Source: Anaerolineaceae bacterium
GTDB taxonomy: Bacteria; Chloroflexota; Anaerolineae; Aggregatilineales; Phototrophicaceae
Reading direction: 5' to 3'
Length of the DNA: 47,669 bases
Assembly (NCBI GenBank): GCA_002702065.1
Contig: NZXX01000003.1
Coordinates: forward strand, 1-47,669
The notes below the pieces were generated by a model. That model ran no database searches, had not been told where the DNA came from, and saw only the letters and a program-made list of their open reading frames with translations. The translations under genes and the position numbers were made by a program. Every line of letters begins with the position of its first letter. The stretch's first letter is position 1. Below, piece by piece: positions 34,734 through 43,359 of this stretch.

Positions 34734-37001
34734 ATGTACGAGTACGCGATTATGTTACCTAAGGGCCAAGAATTTAATTCAATGGCCTGTGTGGGCTTGG
34801 TCAAAACATTGATAGATCGGTTGCTCAGTACTGACCAAATTTTAGAGCTTGTAGCTGAAGCGTATGAAAAACAAATCTATTTTGTAGTCAGAAACTACGA
34901 CCAGGCAGAGTTAACACCAGAGGCATTCGCTTCACTGGTGACGCCCTTTTATCCTGGGGCAGTGGTACAAGATCATTACATAGTATTCCCGACCCCTGCC
35001 AAGTCCAGAACTGTATTAATGAAACGAGCTTATGATCTCCCTGTAGACATCGTACAATTGCCGATTTCATCTTTCAAAGCAACGACAGACCCGTTAGTGT
35101 CGATGATCCAGGCACTTGGTAGCTTGGAACCAGGAGAGTATTTGAACTATACAATTACAGTGATGGAGAAGACGAAATTAACTTATTCGTTGTGGCAAAA
35201 GGCTCTTATTTTTACACTGGACGCCTATCAGAAACAGCATAACGCGATGGCATCGGTTGTGCGCCAGATGCGGGCGGATAAACGGCGGGAGATCAAGCGT
35301 AACCAAGAGCTCTACAATGTGAGTGCCTCTTTTACGATGGTGACGCCAAATCCTCAGCGATTTCAACTCTTGGATACCGTTGCTTCCACCTTGCGATTTA
35401 TGGCTGATGATCTTTATCCAGTGTTTGATGAGACGATAAAGGTAGACGTGGATATAAAAACGGAAGATGATACGCACCATGCTTCCTGGGCTGGGGCAGT
35501 CACCCGTATCCCTGAGAAGCAACAGGATCAACTCGGACTTTTTGTGTTACCGGAAGAGCTAGCAACAATGTGGCATTTACCTCACACCGGTTTTGACAAA
35601 ACACATGTCAGGTGGGCGAGTGCATTCCCCAAGCAGTTGATGACTGATAACACATTGAGTGAGAAATATTGCCGGATTGGAAGAGTTGAAGAGGCAGACG
35701 CGCATATTGGGCTAAATCGAGCAGATCGGCGCTATCACACCTACATCACTGGTCAGACTGGCATGGGAAAGTCCACACTGTTACACCGGCTGATTTGTGA
35801 GGATATAGCCTCTGGATGTGGGGTAGTCGTCATTGACCCGCATGGAAGTCTGATTACAGATATCTTGAATACCAAGATGTCTCGACGTAGTTGGGATGAT
35901 GCAGTGCTCATTGAGTGTGGCGATACCGAGTATCCAGTACCACTAAACCCGTTTCGGCTGCCAGAAGGCGTGGATGAAATCGCGGTGTTTAACGCGGTGC
36001 TGTGGATACTCAAGAGCATTTATGCCAGCAATTGGTCGCAGACCCGGATGGAGACCGTCTTTCGCAACATCTTACAAGTGGTGTTAGCTGACCCTAATTC
36101 AACTCCACTGGATATTCAAGAAATCATTACTAACGCCAACTACCGCCGGAAAGTGATCGCCGAGCAAACGAAACAAGGCAAGTTATCACGAGCAGCTCGG
36201 AACTGGTGGCACAGCTTTGATGATGCTACCGCCTCGGAACAACGCAGTCAAACCCAGTCAGTATTATCACGTCTGAATGCGTTTCTGGGATCACCTCACA
36301 TCGAACGCATGACTTGTCATCCCAATACTATTGATTTTCGAGCACTTATTCGAGACAAAAAGATTGTGCTGGTTAATCTAAAAGGGGATGCCATCGCCAG
36401 CGAAGTGGGCAGTCTGGGAGCGGTATTTCTGGCGCAATTTTATCTGGCAAGTCTAAGTTTAGGGGATATTTCTGGTAATAGCCCACCTCGCTTTTACTTG
36501 TACGTGGACGAAACCCAACGCTTTATCACGACGTCTTTGCCAGAGATGTTTTCCGAAGCCCGTAAATTTGGGTTGTCGCTGACGCTTGCCAACCAGTATT
36601 TAGGACAACTCGATGAGGAGACCCGCGAGGGTATCTTAAAAAATGTGGGCACAAAGTTTTCATTTGCCTGCCATCCAGACGAGGCCAGCTTGACCGGAAA
36701 AATGTACGAGCCAGATGTGCAGCGTGAACAATTACCCAAACTCGGTCGGGGGAGTGCTGTCGTTAAAACCCGTTATGAGGGTGAGAGCTTGCCCGCATTT
36801 GTGGTCAAGATATATAACCCGCCTCCGCAGCGAGACGAGCCACCTGATATGGATGCAATCCGACAGCGCACTCGTGAATATCTAGGGATATTGAAAGCCT
36901 CGGAAGTGACCACCTGGATAGACAAACGGTACGACGGTGATTTATTCAAAAAACCGCCTACTCAAGTAGATTTAGCGGATTTCGACACCGGGAGCGGATA
37001 A
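34734..37001 (+). CDS. HerA/VirD4-type conjugation ATPase (type IV coupling-like)
   Basis: 755 residues. A non-catalytic N-terminal 330 residues precedes the P-loop TGQTGMGKSTLLHRL, followed by VVVIDPHGSL (Walker B-like), KKIVLVNLKGD, then FYLYVDETQRFIT and a Gln-containing LANQYLGQL segment. This is the order seen in DUF87/TraG-TraD-type translocation ATPases. AGGAGG lies 8 nt before the ATG. No other conjugation gene, relaxase or pilus component is recognisable on the plasmid, so it may serve mobilisation or DNA segregation. Two replication-relaxation-type genes follow in the same direction. Confidence 0.82.
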   Translation: MYEYAIMLPKGQEFNSMACVGLVKTLIDRLLSTDQILELVAEAYEKQIYFVVRNYDQAELTPEAFASLVTPFYPGAVVQDHYIVFPTPAKSRTVLMKRAYDLPVDIVQLPISSFKATTDPLVSMIQALGSLEPGEYLNYTITVMEKTKLTYSLWQKALIFTLDAYQKQHNAMASVVRQMRADKRREIKRNQELYNVSASFTMVTPNPQRFQLLDTVASTLRFMADDLYPVFDETIKVDVDIKTEDDTHHASWAGAVTRIPEKQQDQLGLFVLPEELATMWHLPHTGFDKTHVRWASAFPKQLMTDNTLSEKYCRIGRVEEADAHIGLNRADRRYHTYITGQTGMGKSTLLHRLICEDIASGCGVVVIDPHGSLITDILNTKMSRRSWDDAVLIECGDTEYPVPLNPFRLPEGVDEIAVFNAVLWILKSIYASNWSQTRMETVFRNILQVVLADPNSTPLDIQEIITNANYRRKVIAEQTKQGKLSRAARNWWHSFDDATASEQRSQTQSVLSRLNAFLGSPHIERMTCHPNTIDFRALIRDKKIVLVNLKGDAIASEVGSLGAVFLAQFYLASLSLGDISGNSPPRFYLYVDETQRFITTSLPEMFSEARKFGLSLTLANQYLGQLDEETREGILKNVGTKFSFACHPDEASLTGKMYEPDVQREQLPKLGRGSAVVKTRYEGESLPAFVVKIYNPPPQRDEPPDMDAIRQRTREYLGILKASEVTTWIDKRYDGDLFKKPPTQVDLADFDTGSG

Positions 37002-37003
37002 GA

Positions 37004-37837
37004 GTGAACTTTCGCTTAAAAGACCGAGATCGAGAGATTATTAGGGCAGTCAATGACTGCCGAGTGTTGAAGACGCAGCAGATACAAGCATTGTTTTTTG
37101 GCTCCCCAAAGCCAGCCTATGGAAGATTGAAGAAACTACATGATAACGGCTACCTAGAACGGCACTATATTGCCGAAGTCGCCACCGCACCGGCATCCAG
37201 CACCATTCTCTATAGCATCACTAAATTAGGCGCAGAAGTCTTAGCGGCCACCTACGAGTATACCTCAGAGGATTTTCACTTTGCCTCAAAAAACCTGCTC
37301 AACCCTGCGAAATTGCCACATCTGTTAGCCGTAAACGACTTGCGAGTTGCGCTGACCAGAGCATCCCATGCTGAGGGGTTTCGGCTGACCGAGTGGTTGG
37401 ACGAATTTTCATTCCGCGCTAACCCTGATTATGTCAACATCAAAGAGAGTGGAAGTAAACAGCGCCGAAAGCCAGTCTATCCGGACGGATATGTCATCCT
37501 GAAAACTCCGCTAGGAGAAGCACGATGCTTTATAGAAGTAGATCGGGGAACTGAGGGATTAACACAGTTTAGAAGCCAAATTGAGATTTACCAAGAATAC
37601 ATGCTATCTGGACGTTACCAAGAGCGGTTTCAGACCCGGAGCCTGCGTGTGTTGATCGTCACAACCTCCTCTCAAAGGCGACTAGACAGCTTGAAAAAAG
37701 CGGTGGCGCAGGCAGGTGGGGGAGAGCGATACTGGTTTCTTCTCCTCAAACAGCCTTTACCAGGACAGATATTGACCAAACCACTCTGGCAAAAAATCGA
37801 TAGCCAGGAACTTCATACCTTGATTCCTCTAGCCTGA
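37004..37837 (+). CDS. Replication-relaxation family protein 1
   Basis: 277 residues. A winged-helix N-terminus (KDRDREIIRAVNDCRVLKTQ, then AYGRLKKLHDNGYLERH) is followed by an alpha/beta domain with YPDGYVILKTP and FIEVDRGTE, and a C-terminal strand RVLIVTTSS. The D-x-E-x-D-R-G pattern suggests a nuclease-like core. Such proteins (Replic_Relax group) accompany plasmid replication or mobilisation genes. The start is a GTG 2 bp after the ATPase stop, so it is co-transcribed. Activity is unproven. Confidence 0.75.
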   Translation: MNFRLKDRDREIIRAVNDCRVLKTQQIQALFFGSPKPAYGRLKKLHDNGYLERHYIAEVATAPASSTILYSITKLGAEVLAATYEYTSEDFHFASKNLLNPAKLPHLLAVNDLRVALTRASHAEGFRLTEWLDEFSFRANPDYVNIKESGSKQRRKPVYPDGYVILKTPLGEARCFIEVDRGTEGLTQFRSQIEIYQEYMLSGRYQERFQTRSLRVLIVTTSSQRRLDSLKKAVAQAGGGERYWFLLLKQPLPGQILTKPLWQKIDSQELHTLIPLA

Positions 37838-37916
37838 AATCAAACCCTAGCGCTCCCACTTTTGACGGCTAGATCATGGCTAGGTTTTGGTGTAGGCTGG
37901 GGGAGTGATTTTTGCG

Positions 37917-38825
37917 ATGCAGACCCCCCGAACACGAGCCAATGATTTCGTAGACATTGACCGCCACCCAGAGAACTGGGTATTTCGGATCACAGATCGA
38001 GATATACGGCTACTAGCTCACTTTTGCGCCTATGATGGCGTGCTGGCTGATTATCAGGTGCAGGCGTTGGAGTTCAGCAGCCTTCGGCGAGCACAAGACC
38101 GACTAGGCAAGTTATTTCACAACTCATATCTGTCCCGAACCAATCAACGAGGTCGCGCTCGTTATGGCAATATGGTGTATTGGTTAGATCGCCGAGGGCT
38201 GGATGAAGTCGCGGAAGCGAAGCGGGTGGATATGAGAGAATTCACCCGTCTGCTGATTCCACGGTGGGGGCAAGTCGAGCATGATTTGCTGGTCAATGAT
38301 TTTACGATTGTGTTACAGCAGGCTTGCGCTCAGTTTGACGGATTTACGCTAAGTGAGTGGATCAACGAGGGAACATTTCGCGCTGATCCGGATACCGTCG
38401 AGTATCGCTCGTTGTCCGGGAAACCGCAGAAGCGTAATGTGATTCCTGACCGGTACTTTTTGGTTGAGCGGATGACAGGTGCAGGTGAAACAATATTTCA
38501 ATCCCGGCTGCTCTTAGAGTTAGACAATGCGACCCATCCCAACCTCCGTTTCGCTGATGAGAAGGTATTAGCAGGTTTGGCATATCTGCGTAGCCCCATT
38601 TATGCGCTCCGCTTTGGTGAAAACAAAGGGCGTTTTCTTATAGTCACTACCAGTGACCGGCGCTTAAAGTATCTCAAGGAAACTACTGAACGGACAGCCA
38701 AAAAGGATGCCTCCGTCTTTTATTTCACCACATTTGAGCAAGTTTCCGCTGCGACAGTCTTGGAAGGTGAGATTTGGCAACGCGGAGGCGATCCAGACAG
38801 GATCGCGCTGTTTCCGAGGAAATAG
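37917..38825 (+). CDS. Replication-relaxation family protein 2 (paralogue)
   Basis: About 302 residues with the same layout as the previous gene: winged helix (ITDRDIRLLAHFCAYDGVLA, then RAQDRLGKLFHNSYLSR), then VEHDLLVNDF, SEWINEGTFRADPD, VIPDRYFLV, LLLELDNATH and FLIVTTSDRR. The core Glu-x-Asp is LELDN instead of IEVDRG. The start is the ATG at 37917, preceded by GGGGGAG; a GTG at 37905 is less likely. The two paralogues may act as a heterodimer. Confidence 0.72.
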   Translation: MQTPRTRANDFVDIDRHPENWVFRITDRDIRLLAHFCAYDGVLADYQVQALEFSSLRRAQDRLGKLFHNSYLSRTNQRGRARYGNMVYWLDRRGLDEVAEAKRVDMREFTRLLIPRWGQVEHDLLVNDFTIVLQQACAQFDGFTLSEWINEGTFRADPDTVEYRSLSGKPQKRNVIPDRYFLVERMTGAGETIFQSRLLLELDNATHPNLRFADEKVLAGLAYLRSPIYALRFGENKGRFLIVTTSDRRLKYLKETTERTAKKDASVFYFTTFEQVSAATVLEGEIWQRGGDPDRIALFPRK

Positions 38826-39060
38826 CCATCTTTTGCTGATCTTGTCTTTTGCGAGTGAGTATGTTTCACTAAATGCTTAATTTTGCGGGGTGTGTTTGTA
38901 CTTGCCCTGCCTTATCGCACATAGGCTTGCGTTTTCTCTGTTGCCTACAGAGGGACACTACGGTGGTTTGAGAGGCGACGAACTGCCTGATGTGTAGACT
39001 TCATACCCCGCAAATTTTATGAGCTTTCTTTTCGCTCAATTCCCTCACAACTTGATGTGA

Positions 39061-39101
39061 TATAATAAACTCATAGTTTTATAAATCTATGAGTTTAGGA
39101 G
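39061..39101 (+). promoter_or_regulatory. Promoter/operator of the second AbrB-PIN module
   Basis: TATAAT at 39061-39066 runs straight into a perfect dyad AAACTCATAG-N10-CTATGAGTTT (39067-39096) and then the AGGAG ribosome site (39097-39101). An operator overlapping the start of transcription is typical for an autorepressing antitoxin. Confidence 0.7.
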
Positions 39102-39105
39102 ATGT

Positions 39106-39381
39106 ATGGAAGTGAAACGAACTTACACTATCCAAGAAAACGGGCAAGTAACGCTACCTGCAGAGTGGCGTGAGAAATATGGCCTGAAAAAAGGCGATTT
39201 TATCGTCTTCAAGGAAACCGAAGAAGGGTTGCTGGTTAGCCCACGTGAGGCACAAGCAATTAATCTAATGGATGAAATCGAAGAGGCTCTGAGCAAGAGG
39301 GGGATCGCGCTGGACGAATTGATTGAAAGTGGGCGGGAGATACGACAGGAAATTTACGACGAAAAATATGCCCGCAAGTAG
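39106..39381 (+). CDS. AbrB/MazE-type antitoxin of the second PIN module
   Basis: 91 residues. The DNA-binding hairpin has TYTIQENGQVTLPAEWREKY, then KKGDFIVF and GLLVSPR. The acidic C-terminal helix includes DELIESGREIRQEIYDE. AGGAG lies 4 nt before the ATG at 39106; an ATG at 39102 in another frame is not used. It overlaps the toxin gene by 14 bp. Paralogue of 27905-28195. Confidence 0.9.
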   Translation: MEVKRTYTIQENGQVTLPAEWREKYGLKKGDFIVFKETEEGLLVSPREAQAINLMDEIEEALSKRGIALDELIESGREIRQEIYDEKYARK

Positions 39382-39817
39382 AGTATTCTTCGATGCCAGT
39401 GTGTTATTTGCCGCCAGTTATTCTGCTTCCGGTCATGCGCGTGACCTAGTTCTGATGGCAATTCAGGGACGCATCCAAGCGATGGTGAGCCAGGATGTGC
39501 TGGACGAGGTGCAGCGCAACATGATCCGAAAAGCCCCTGAGCGCGTTGAAGCGTACATCGAACTGCTCGAATTGATGAACTTGGAGATTGTCGCCGATCC
39601 CAGTGCAGAAGAAGTGTGGGCTGTTGAAGCCTATGTAGTACAGAAAGATGCCCCGATTGTGGCCGCTGCGATCAACGCCCAACCTGATTATCTAGTCACA
39701 TTTGACCGCAAGCATCTTATAGACCCTCCTGAAGTGGCTGAAAAATCCGATTTGATGATTGTTGTCCCTGAAGTAGTAGTGATCGCTCTCAGAGATGACG
39801 ATCCTAGCCCCAATTAG
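39368..39817 (+). CDS. PIN-domain ribonuclease toxin of the second module
   Basis: 149 residues from the ATG at 39368, inside the antitoxin end. The PIN acidic residues are FFDASVLFAAS, LDEVQRNM, KDAPIVAAA and VTFDRKHL. It aligns along its length with the toxin at 28188. The two modules have different operator dyads, so cross-repression is not obvious. Confidence 0.9.
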   Translation: MPASRVFFDASVLFAASYSASGHARDLVLMAIQGRIQAMVSQDVLDEVQRNMIRKAPERVEAYIELLELMNLEIVADPSAEEVWAVEAYVVQKDAPIVAAAINAQPDYLVTFDRKHLIDPPEVAEKSDLMIVVPEVVVIALRDDDPSPN

Positions 39818-40127
39818 AGGATATTCTTCACTCCCACTGCATAATTCCAATCCCTGTGTGAGCGAAAGGAGGCGATGGTCGCAGGCCGTTAGTCTCATGA
39901 GCGCGTTAAGGATAATGTTTTCTCTTCTGCTCTATAGCTTGAGTTTAATGGCTTCGATACAATCAGCGGACTGTAAATCTTGAAACATATTGGACACAAT
40001 ATTCCGAGGAGACATTGGAGTTAGTTTAAGTAAGAAAATTACTTTTCTCTCCATCTTCTGGCGTATCCGGAGTATTTGATGACGTACATGTAGCGCAAGT
40101 TTTTCGAGAAGGAACAGAACAGGAAAT
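39818..40127. other. Gene-free stretch, 310 bp
   Basis: Nothing recognisable; AT-rich spacer between the second toxin gene and the convergent Phd-type gene. Confidence 0.5.
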
Positions 40128-40364
40128 TTATTTACTTGTATCTGACTGTTTTTTGGGCGTTTTTGAACTGTCCACTGGTTGTGGTGTATTTCGGCTCTCC
40201 AAGAGTGATTTGTAGTCTCCCACAGGAATAATGACCACAATAGGATAGCTGTTGCGTTCAATAGTGATGTGTTCACCATCGACGGCGACGCGACGCAGTA
40301 TAACGCCAATTTTCTGCTGGAGGGTGCTTGAAGGTATCGAACTCATTTGTCTATTTGTGATCAT
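40128..40364 (-). CDS. Phd/YefM-type antitoxin-like protein
   Basis: 78 residues. The N-terminal Phd fold is seen in STLQQKIGVILRRVAVDGEH and ITIERNSYPIVVIIPVGDY. The C-terminal 20 residues are polar (SSKTPKKQSD). It could start at 40364 or at the Met in MSSIPSST (40346); neither has a clear ribosome site. No Doc, YoeB or other toxin is adjacent. The gene lies 13 bp downstream of an unrecognised 100-residue gene in the same direction, which may be its partner. Confidence 0.7.
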   Translation of the reverse strand: MITNRQMSSIPSSTLQQKIGVILRRVAVDGEHITIERNSYPIVVIIPVGDYKSLLESRNTPQPVDSSKTPKKQSDTSK

Positions 40365-40377
40365 CCGCTAAAATGGC

Positions 40378-40680
40378 TCACTCCAGTGCTTGTTTTTGAC
40401 GAACGAGCTTGCCATGTTCCCATACATAGACTTCATATTGACTTGGTGAACCATCCCACACCATGACCATGAGTTTGCCGAACCAACCCGGACCGCCAGT
40501 ACAATAATCATCGAACACGGCGATGAAGGCAGATGAAACGATCCTGGCTGCTTCTGCTTCGTTTTTGATAGGGTCATCGGAAAAGCCGGATTGCTGTGCT
40601 ATGAATTGAGCTAATTGTCTCAACTCGACTTCATTGGGTTTGCGGGGTTGCTGACTGTCAGTAAGAGTTGTTTTTTTCAT
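40378..40680 (-). CDS. Hypothetical protein upstream of the Phd-like gene
   Basis: 100 residues, not recognised. A helical N-terminus (NEVELRQLAQFIAQQSGF) is followed by a strand-rich half with CTGGPGWFGKLMVMVWDGSP and YEVYVWEHGKLVRQ. It forms a probable operon with the Phd-like gene and is divergent from the DUF2958 operon. It might be a noncanonical toxin for the Phd-like antitoxin. That is inference from position only. Confidence 0.5.
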   Translation of the reverse strand: MKKTTLTDSQQPRKPNEVELRQLAQFIAQQSGFSDDPIKNEAEAARIVSSAFIAVFDDYCTGGPGWFGKLMVMVWDGSPSQYEVYVWEHGKLVRQKQALE

Positions 40681-40712
40681 ATTGATATATATTATATAAC
40701 ACTATATAAAAT

Positions 40713-41525
40713 TTGCAAGTTATACCGTTTGATGCAGAGAGCCATTGGGTTCCCGTTGAGGCAGCCGAAATACTATGCTATGCTGTCACCATCTCACGTA
40801 TGTCCTGGTACCACAAAGAACAACCCACGCCATTTGATGATACCCCGATTGACGGGCTGGAATTTCTCAGCGGTGCGGTGCTGGCCCAGCTGTTTAAGCA
40901 GGAAGGGCTGAAGCACAAAAAATATCCGCTGATCCATTTTCCATCCGGTCTCAGCCGCGAAGTCATTGACCAACCGCAGGGCAGGGCGGTACACCTGTTT
41001 GGCGCATTAACACTGCCGCAGGCGGCCAGCCGCGACGAAGCCTTTGCGAGCATTCAAGCCATGGCTCAGGAATCGGGCTACGAACTGGCCCGACAAGGGA
41101 CGGACTGGCTGATTGCGCTTAACCCGGCCAGTGGCCGAGGCTGTCGCGTGCGCTACGACAACCGCCAGCGACAGATCGCGGACATCATCCACTTTCCCCA
41201 AACCGCGATGGAGCTACTACCCGGTGAAATCCGGGCGGCGCTGCCGCCACTCTACACGAACGAACACCAAGGGATGGAGGCGACTGCCCCAGTAAAGTAT
41301 TTCACGCCGGATGCCAACTGGACATGGTACGCCACCGAGTTTGACGGCGAAGATACCTTCTTTGGCCTTGTCTCTGGTTACGACGTGGAACTGGGCTATT
41401 TCAGCTTGTTTGAACTGGAAGGGGTGCGCGGCCCTTTGGGGTTGCCGATTGAGCGAGATCTGTATTATGAGCCGCAGACGATGCGCGAACTTCAAGCCTT
41501 AGAAGAACAACTGAAAGGTCTATGA
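40713..41525 (+). CDS. DUF2958 protein with an extra N-terminal domain
   Basis: 270 residues. The C-terminal 100 match DUF2958: LPPLYTNEHQG, KYFTPDANWTWYATEFDGED, FFGLVSGYDVELGYFSLFEL and GLPIERD. The first 150 residues are a separate domain I do not know. DUF2958 is common on plasmids with conjugation or PRTRC genes. The frame opens with a TTG at 40713, directly after a TATATAAAA stretch and after an in-frame stop, so the start is uncertain. It overlaps the next gene by 4 bp (ATGA). Confidence 0.75.
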   Translation: MQVIPFDAESHWVPVEAAEILCYAVTISRMSWYHKEQPTPFDDTPIDGLEFLSGAVLAQLFKQEGLKHKKYPLIHFPSGLSREVIDQPQGRAVHLFGALTLPQAASRDEAFASIQAMAQESGYELARQGTDWLIALNPASGRGCRVRYDNRQRQIADIIHFPQTAMELLPGEIRAALPPLYTNEHQGMEATAPVKYFTPDANWTWYATEFDGEDTFFGLVSGYDVELGYFSLFELEGVRGPLGLPIERDLYYEPQTMRELQALEEQLKGL

Positions 41526-42091
41526 TTGGCAAAGAACGTCCCCAACCACCCGATCCATTTGGCTTTACCGAACGGGAAAAGCTCTATGATCAGATCAGTG
41601 ATAAACGGTTCCAGGCATTGATACATGATCCAGGGACGAGCATTCATAAAGTGGGGATAGACACTAACAATTATGGTGAGTTTGTGTTTGTCACCCTCAG
41701 TCGAGAGCTGCAAGGGCATCGCACCATCATGACCTTCTGGGGTTTGGGTTACCATGAATATCGAGAACGCTGGATTACTCATCATTGGCGTTGGTACAGT
41801 GGCAATCAGTTTCCCGCTATCCTGAAGCAAAGTCTATCGTTGGAAGCAACGCAGGTACTGCTGGCACAGCGGCAAGCGGACATTGCCTCAGATGTATCGG
41901 CAGAAGATCAGAGCAACCGGGCCCAACTCTATGAGCTGCTCGCGGATCTCACGGACGAAGACGGCGCGTATAGTGAACTTGAGGACTTAGGCGCTGCGGC
42001 ACTGTGGTTGCTGGCGGATGAGACGGATGCCCGTGATACGGATGATGACTTGCCCGCGACAAAACCACTGTTTGATACGGACACGGAATAA
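41522..42091 (+). CDS. Hypothetical protein, PRTRC-region operon
   Basis: 189 residues, not recognised. The N-terminal 110 residues include aromatic-rich strands (RTIMTFWGLGYHEYRERW, then HHWRWYSG). The C-terminus is acidic and helical (LADLTDEDGAYSELEDLG, then DARDTDDDLPATKPLFD). Translation is coupled to the DUF2958 gene by an ATGA overlap. Confidence 0.65.
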   Translation: MIGKERPQPPDPFGFTEREKLYDQISDKRFQALIHDPGTSIHKVGIDTNNYGEFVFVTLSRELQGHRTIMTFWGLGYHEYRERWITHHWRWYSGNQFPAILKQSLSLEATQVLLAQRQADIASDVSAEDQSNRAQLYELLADLTDEDGAYSELEDLGAAALWLLADETDARDTDDDLPATKPLFDTDTE

Positions 42092-42136
42092 AGGTCAACA
42101 CCCACTTCAAGCGGCTCTCGTGCGAATGTCGTGCTC

Positions 42137-42151
42137 CCGGTTTGAAACCGG
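42137..42151. repeat. 15-bp dyad before the PRTRC-like cassette
   Basis: CCGGTTT and AAACCGG flank a single G. Possible operator or short hairpin. Confidence 0.4.
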
Positions 42152-42223
42152 ATCAATGGGGTGCAAAAAGCGTATCTTCAGTGAGATCAGGCAATCTATT
42201 CGAGTTGATATTACAGAACCAAA

Positions 42224-42304
42224 ATGCTAGTCTGCAAGGAAGGAAAGAACGTTTATCGTGTCACCTTCCGTAACCGGAATTATGCCCGGAAACGGGCACC
42301 TTAA
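42224..42304 (+). CDS. Possible 26-residue basic peptide
   Basis: ATG-to-TAA frame encoding a very basic peptide (LVCKEGKNVYRVTFRNRNYA, then RKRAP). There is no ribosome site, and the tetraloop hairpin at 42284-42297 overlaps its end. Could be chance. Confidence 0.2.
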   Translation: MLVCKEGKNVYRVTFRNRNYARKRAP

Positions 42305-42437
42305 CAGACTACACTTCGCAAAACCATCTTTCACTTTTTCACTCATTCAATGGATTGAACCAACCCTGCGGCACGGCCACAGCGGTTCTGTTCGCGTGGG
42401 TTATCTCAATCCCGTTCAAACAAGGAGAAGTAACAAA

Positions 42438-42839
42438 ATGGCAAAAACGGAATCCACCATCATTACGCTGACACTGCCACCGGGAAGCGGCAGCCAGCGC
42501 CATGGGACGCTGCTCATCCAGCGCGGCGAACTGGCGCAAGTGAGCCAGTTTAGCTTTAGAAAGATGAGCGACATCACCACCGCTATTCACGCGGCGGCCA
42601 ACACTTTGGCCGAGTTGGAAATCGACCCGCCGAAGCTGGTCGAAGCCAAAAAGACGACAGGAGGCAAGGCGAAAACCGACTCGAAGCGCAAACCCGAAAC
42701 GGCCTCGACGACACAAAAGGAGGAGGCGCTTGACGACGGCGCACCGGAAGAAGACGAAGCGGATACTGATGCGGAAGAAGAAAATGTGGAAAAAACCGAG
42801 GTCAGGGACGACCCGGATCAACTGCCCATGCTGCTGTAA
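42438..42839 (+). CDS. PRTRC-like cassette protein with acidic tail (possibly protein E-like)
   Basis: 133 residues from the ATG at 42438, with AAGGAG about 10 nt upstream; the longer frame starting upstream is not supported. The N-terminal part is a compact strand-rich domain (STIITLTLPPGSGSQRHGTL). A Lys-rich linker follows, then a strongly acidic tail (EEDEADTDAEEENVEKTE) ending DPDQLPMLL. It is the first gene of the cassette. Protein E-like identity is inferred only from position. Confidence 0.6.
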   Translation: MAKTESTIITLTLPPGSGSQRHGTLLIQRGELAQVSQFSFRKMSDITTAIHAAANTLAELEIDPPKLVEAKKTTGGKAKTDSKRKPETASTTQKEEALDDGAPEEDEADTDAEEENVEKTEVRDDPDQLPMLL

Positions 42840-42879
42840 GTTCATACCCCGACCGATTGAGTAGAGGAGGCTTTTTGAG

Positions 42880-43095
42880 ATGACGGAGCAACCGAAGACC
42901 GCGACACGGATTTTCAAAACCGGGACGACGAAAATCGTCGAAGACGAAAGTATGAATGAGCTGACCCACGAACAGGTGCGCGACATTTTGAAACGCACCT
43001 ATCCCGAGGTGGCGAACGCTACCGTACGCGAACAAACGCTGGAAGACGGGCGAACGCTGGTGGAGTTTCTGCCCCAGCCGGGACGGAAGGGGTGA
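42880..43095 (+). CDS. PRTRC system protein C
   Basis: 71 residues. It matches the PRTRC protein C pattern: ARDG-type start replaced by IFKTGTTKIVED, then ELTHEQVRDILKRTYPEVAN and a final LVEFLPQPG strand. This small ubiquitin-size protein is a hallmark of PRTRC (plasmid, ThiF-related) cassettes. AGGAGG lies about 10 nt upstream. It is followed at 3 bp by the next gene. The function of PRTRC systems is unknown; a ubiquitin-like conjugation role with the ThiF protein is a guess. Confidence 0.72.
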   Translation: MTEQPKTATRIFKTGTTKIVEDESMNELTHEQVRDILKRTYPEVANATVREQTLEDGRTLVEFLPQPGRKG

Positions 43096-43098
43096 ACC

Positions 43099-43359
43099 AT
43101 GCCGAATCAGAGCATTACGCTGGAGCACATCCACGACAGCCTGATGGCATTACCACCGGCGGGTTTGTTGGGGATGCATCTGTTTCAGACCCATGCTGCC
43201 GTCAACCTGTTTCCTACAGGCATTGCGGGCGAACAATTGGTGAACGCAGTCACTGAACTGGTCGCCTATGGTGAGCGCTGTCGCGCCGCACTCGGGCATC
43301 TGAGTCATCTGACCCCAATCCCCCTGACCAGCATTTCGGCACTGGAGTTTGGGCTGTGA
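43099..43359 (+). CDS. Hypothetical PRTRC-cassette protein
   Basis: 86 residues, helical, not recognised (LEHIHDSLMALPPAGLLGMH, then ELVAYGERCRAALGHLSHL). It sits between protein C and the next gene, overlapping that gene by GTGA. Confidence 0.6.
   Translation: MPNQSITLEHIHDSLMALPPAGLLGMHLFQTHAAVNLFPTGIAGEQLVNAVTELVAYGERCRAALGHLSHLTPIPLTSISALEFGL

Larger units (their letters stand above)
42092..42437. other. 346-bp gap in the PRTRC operon
   Basis: It contains a near-perfect 15-bp dyad CCGGTTT-G-AAACCGG (42137-42151), a GAAA-tetraloop hairpin GCCCG-GAAA-CGGGC (42284-42297) and a possible 26-codon frame (42224-42304). It may hold the promoter of the downstream cassette. Confidence 0.45.
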
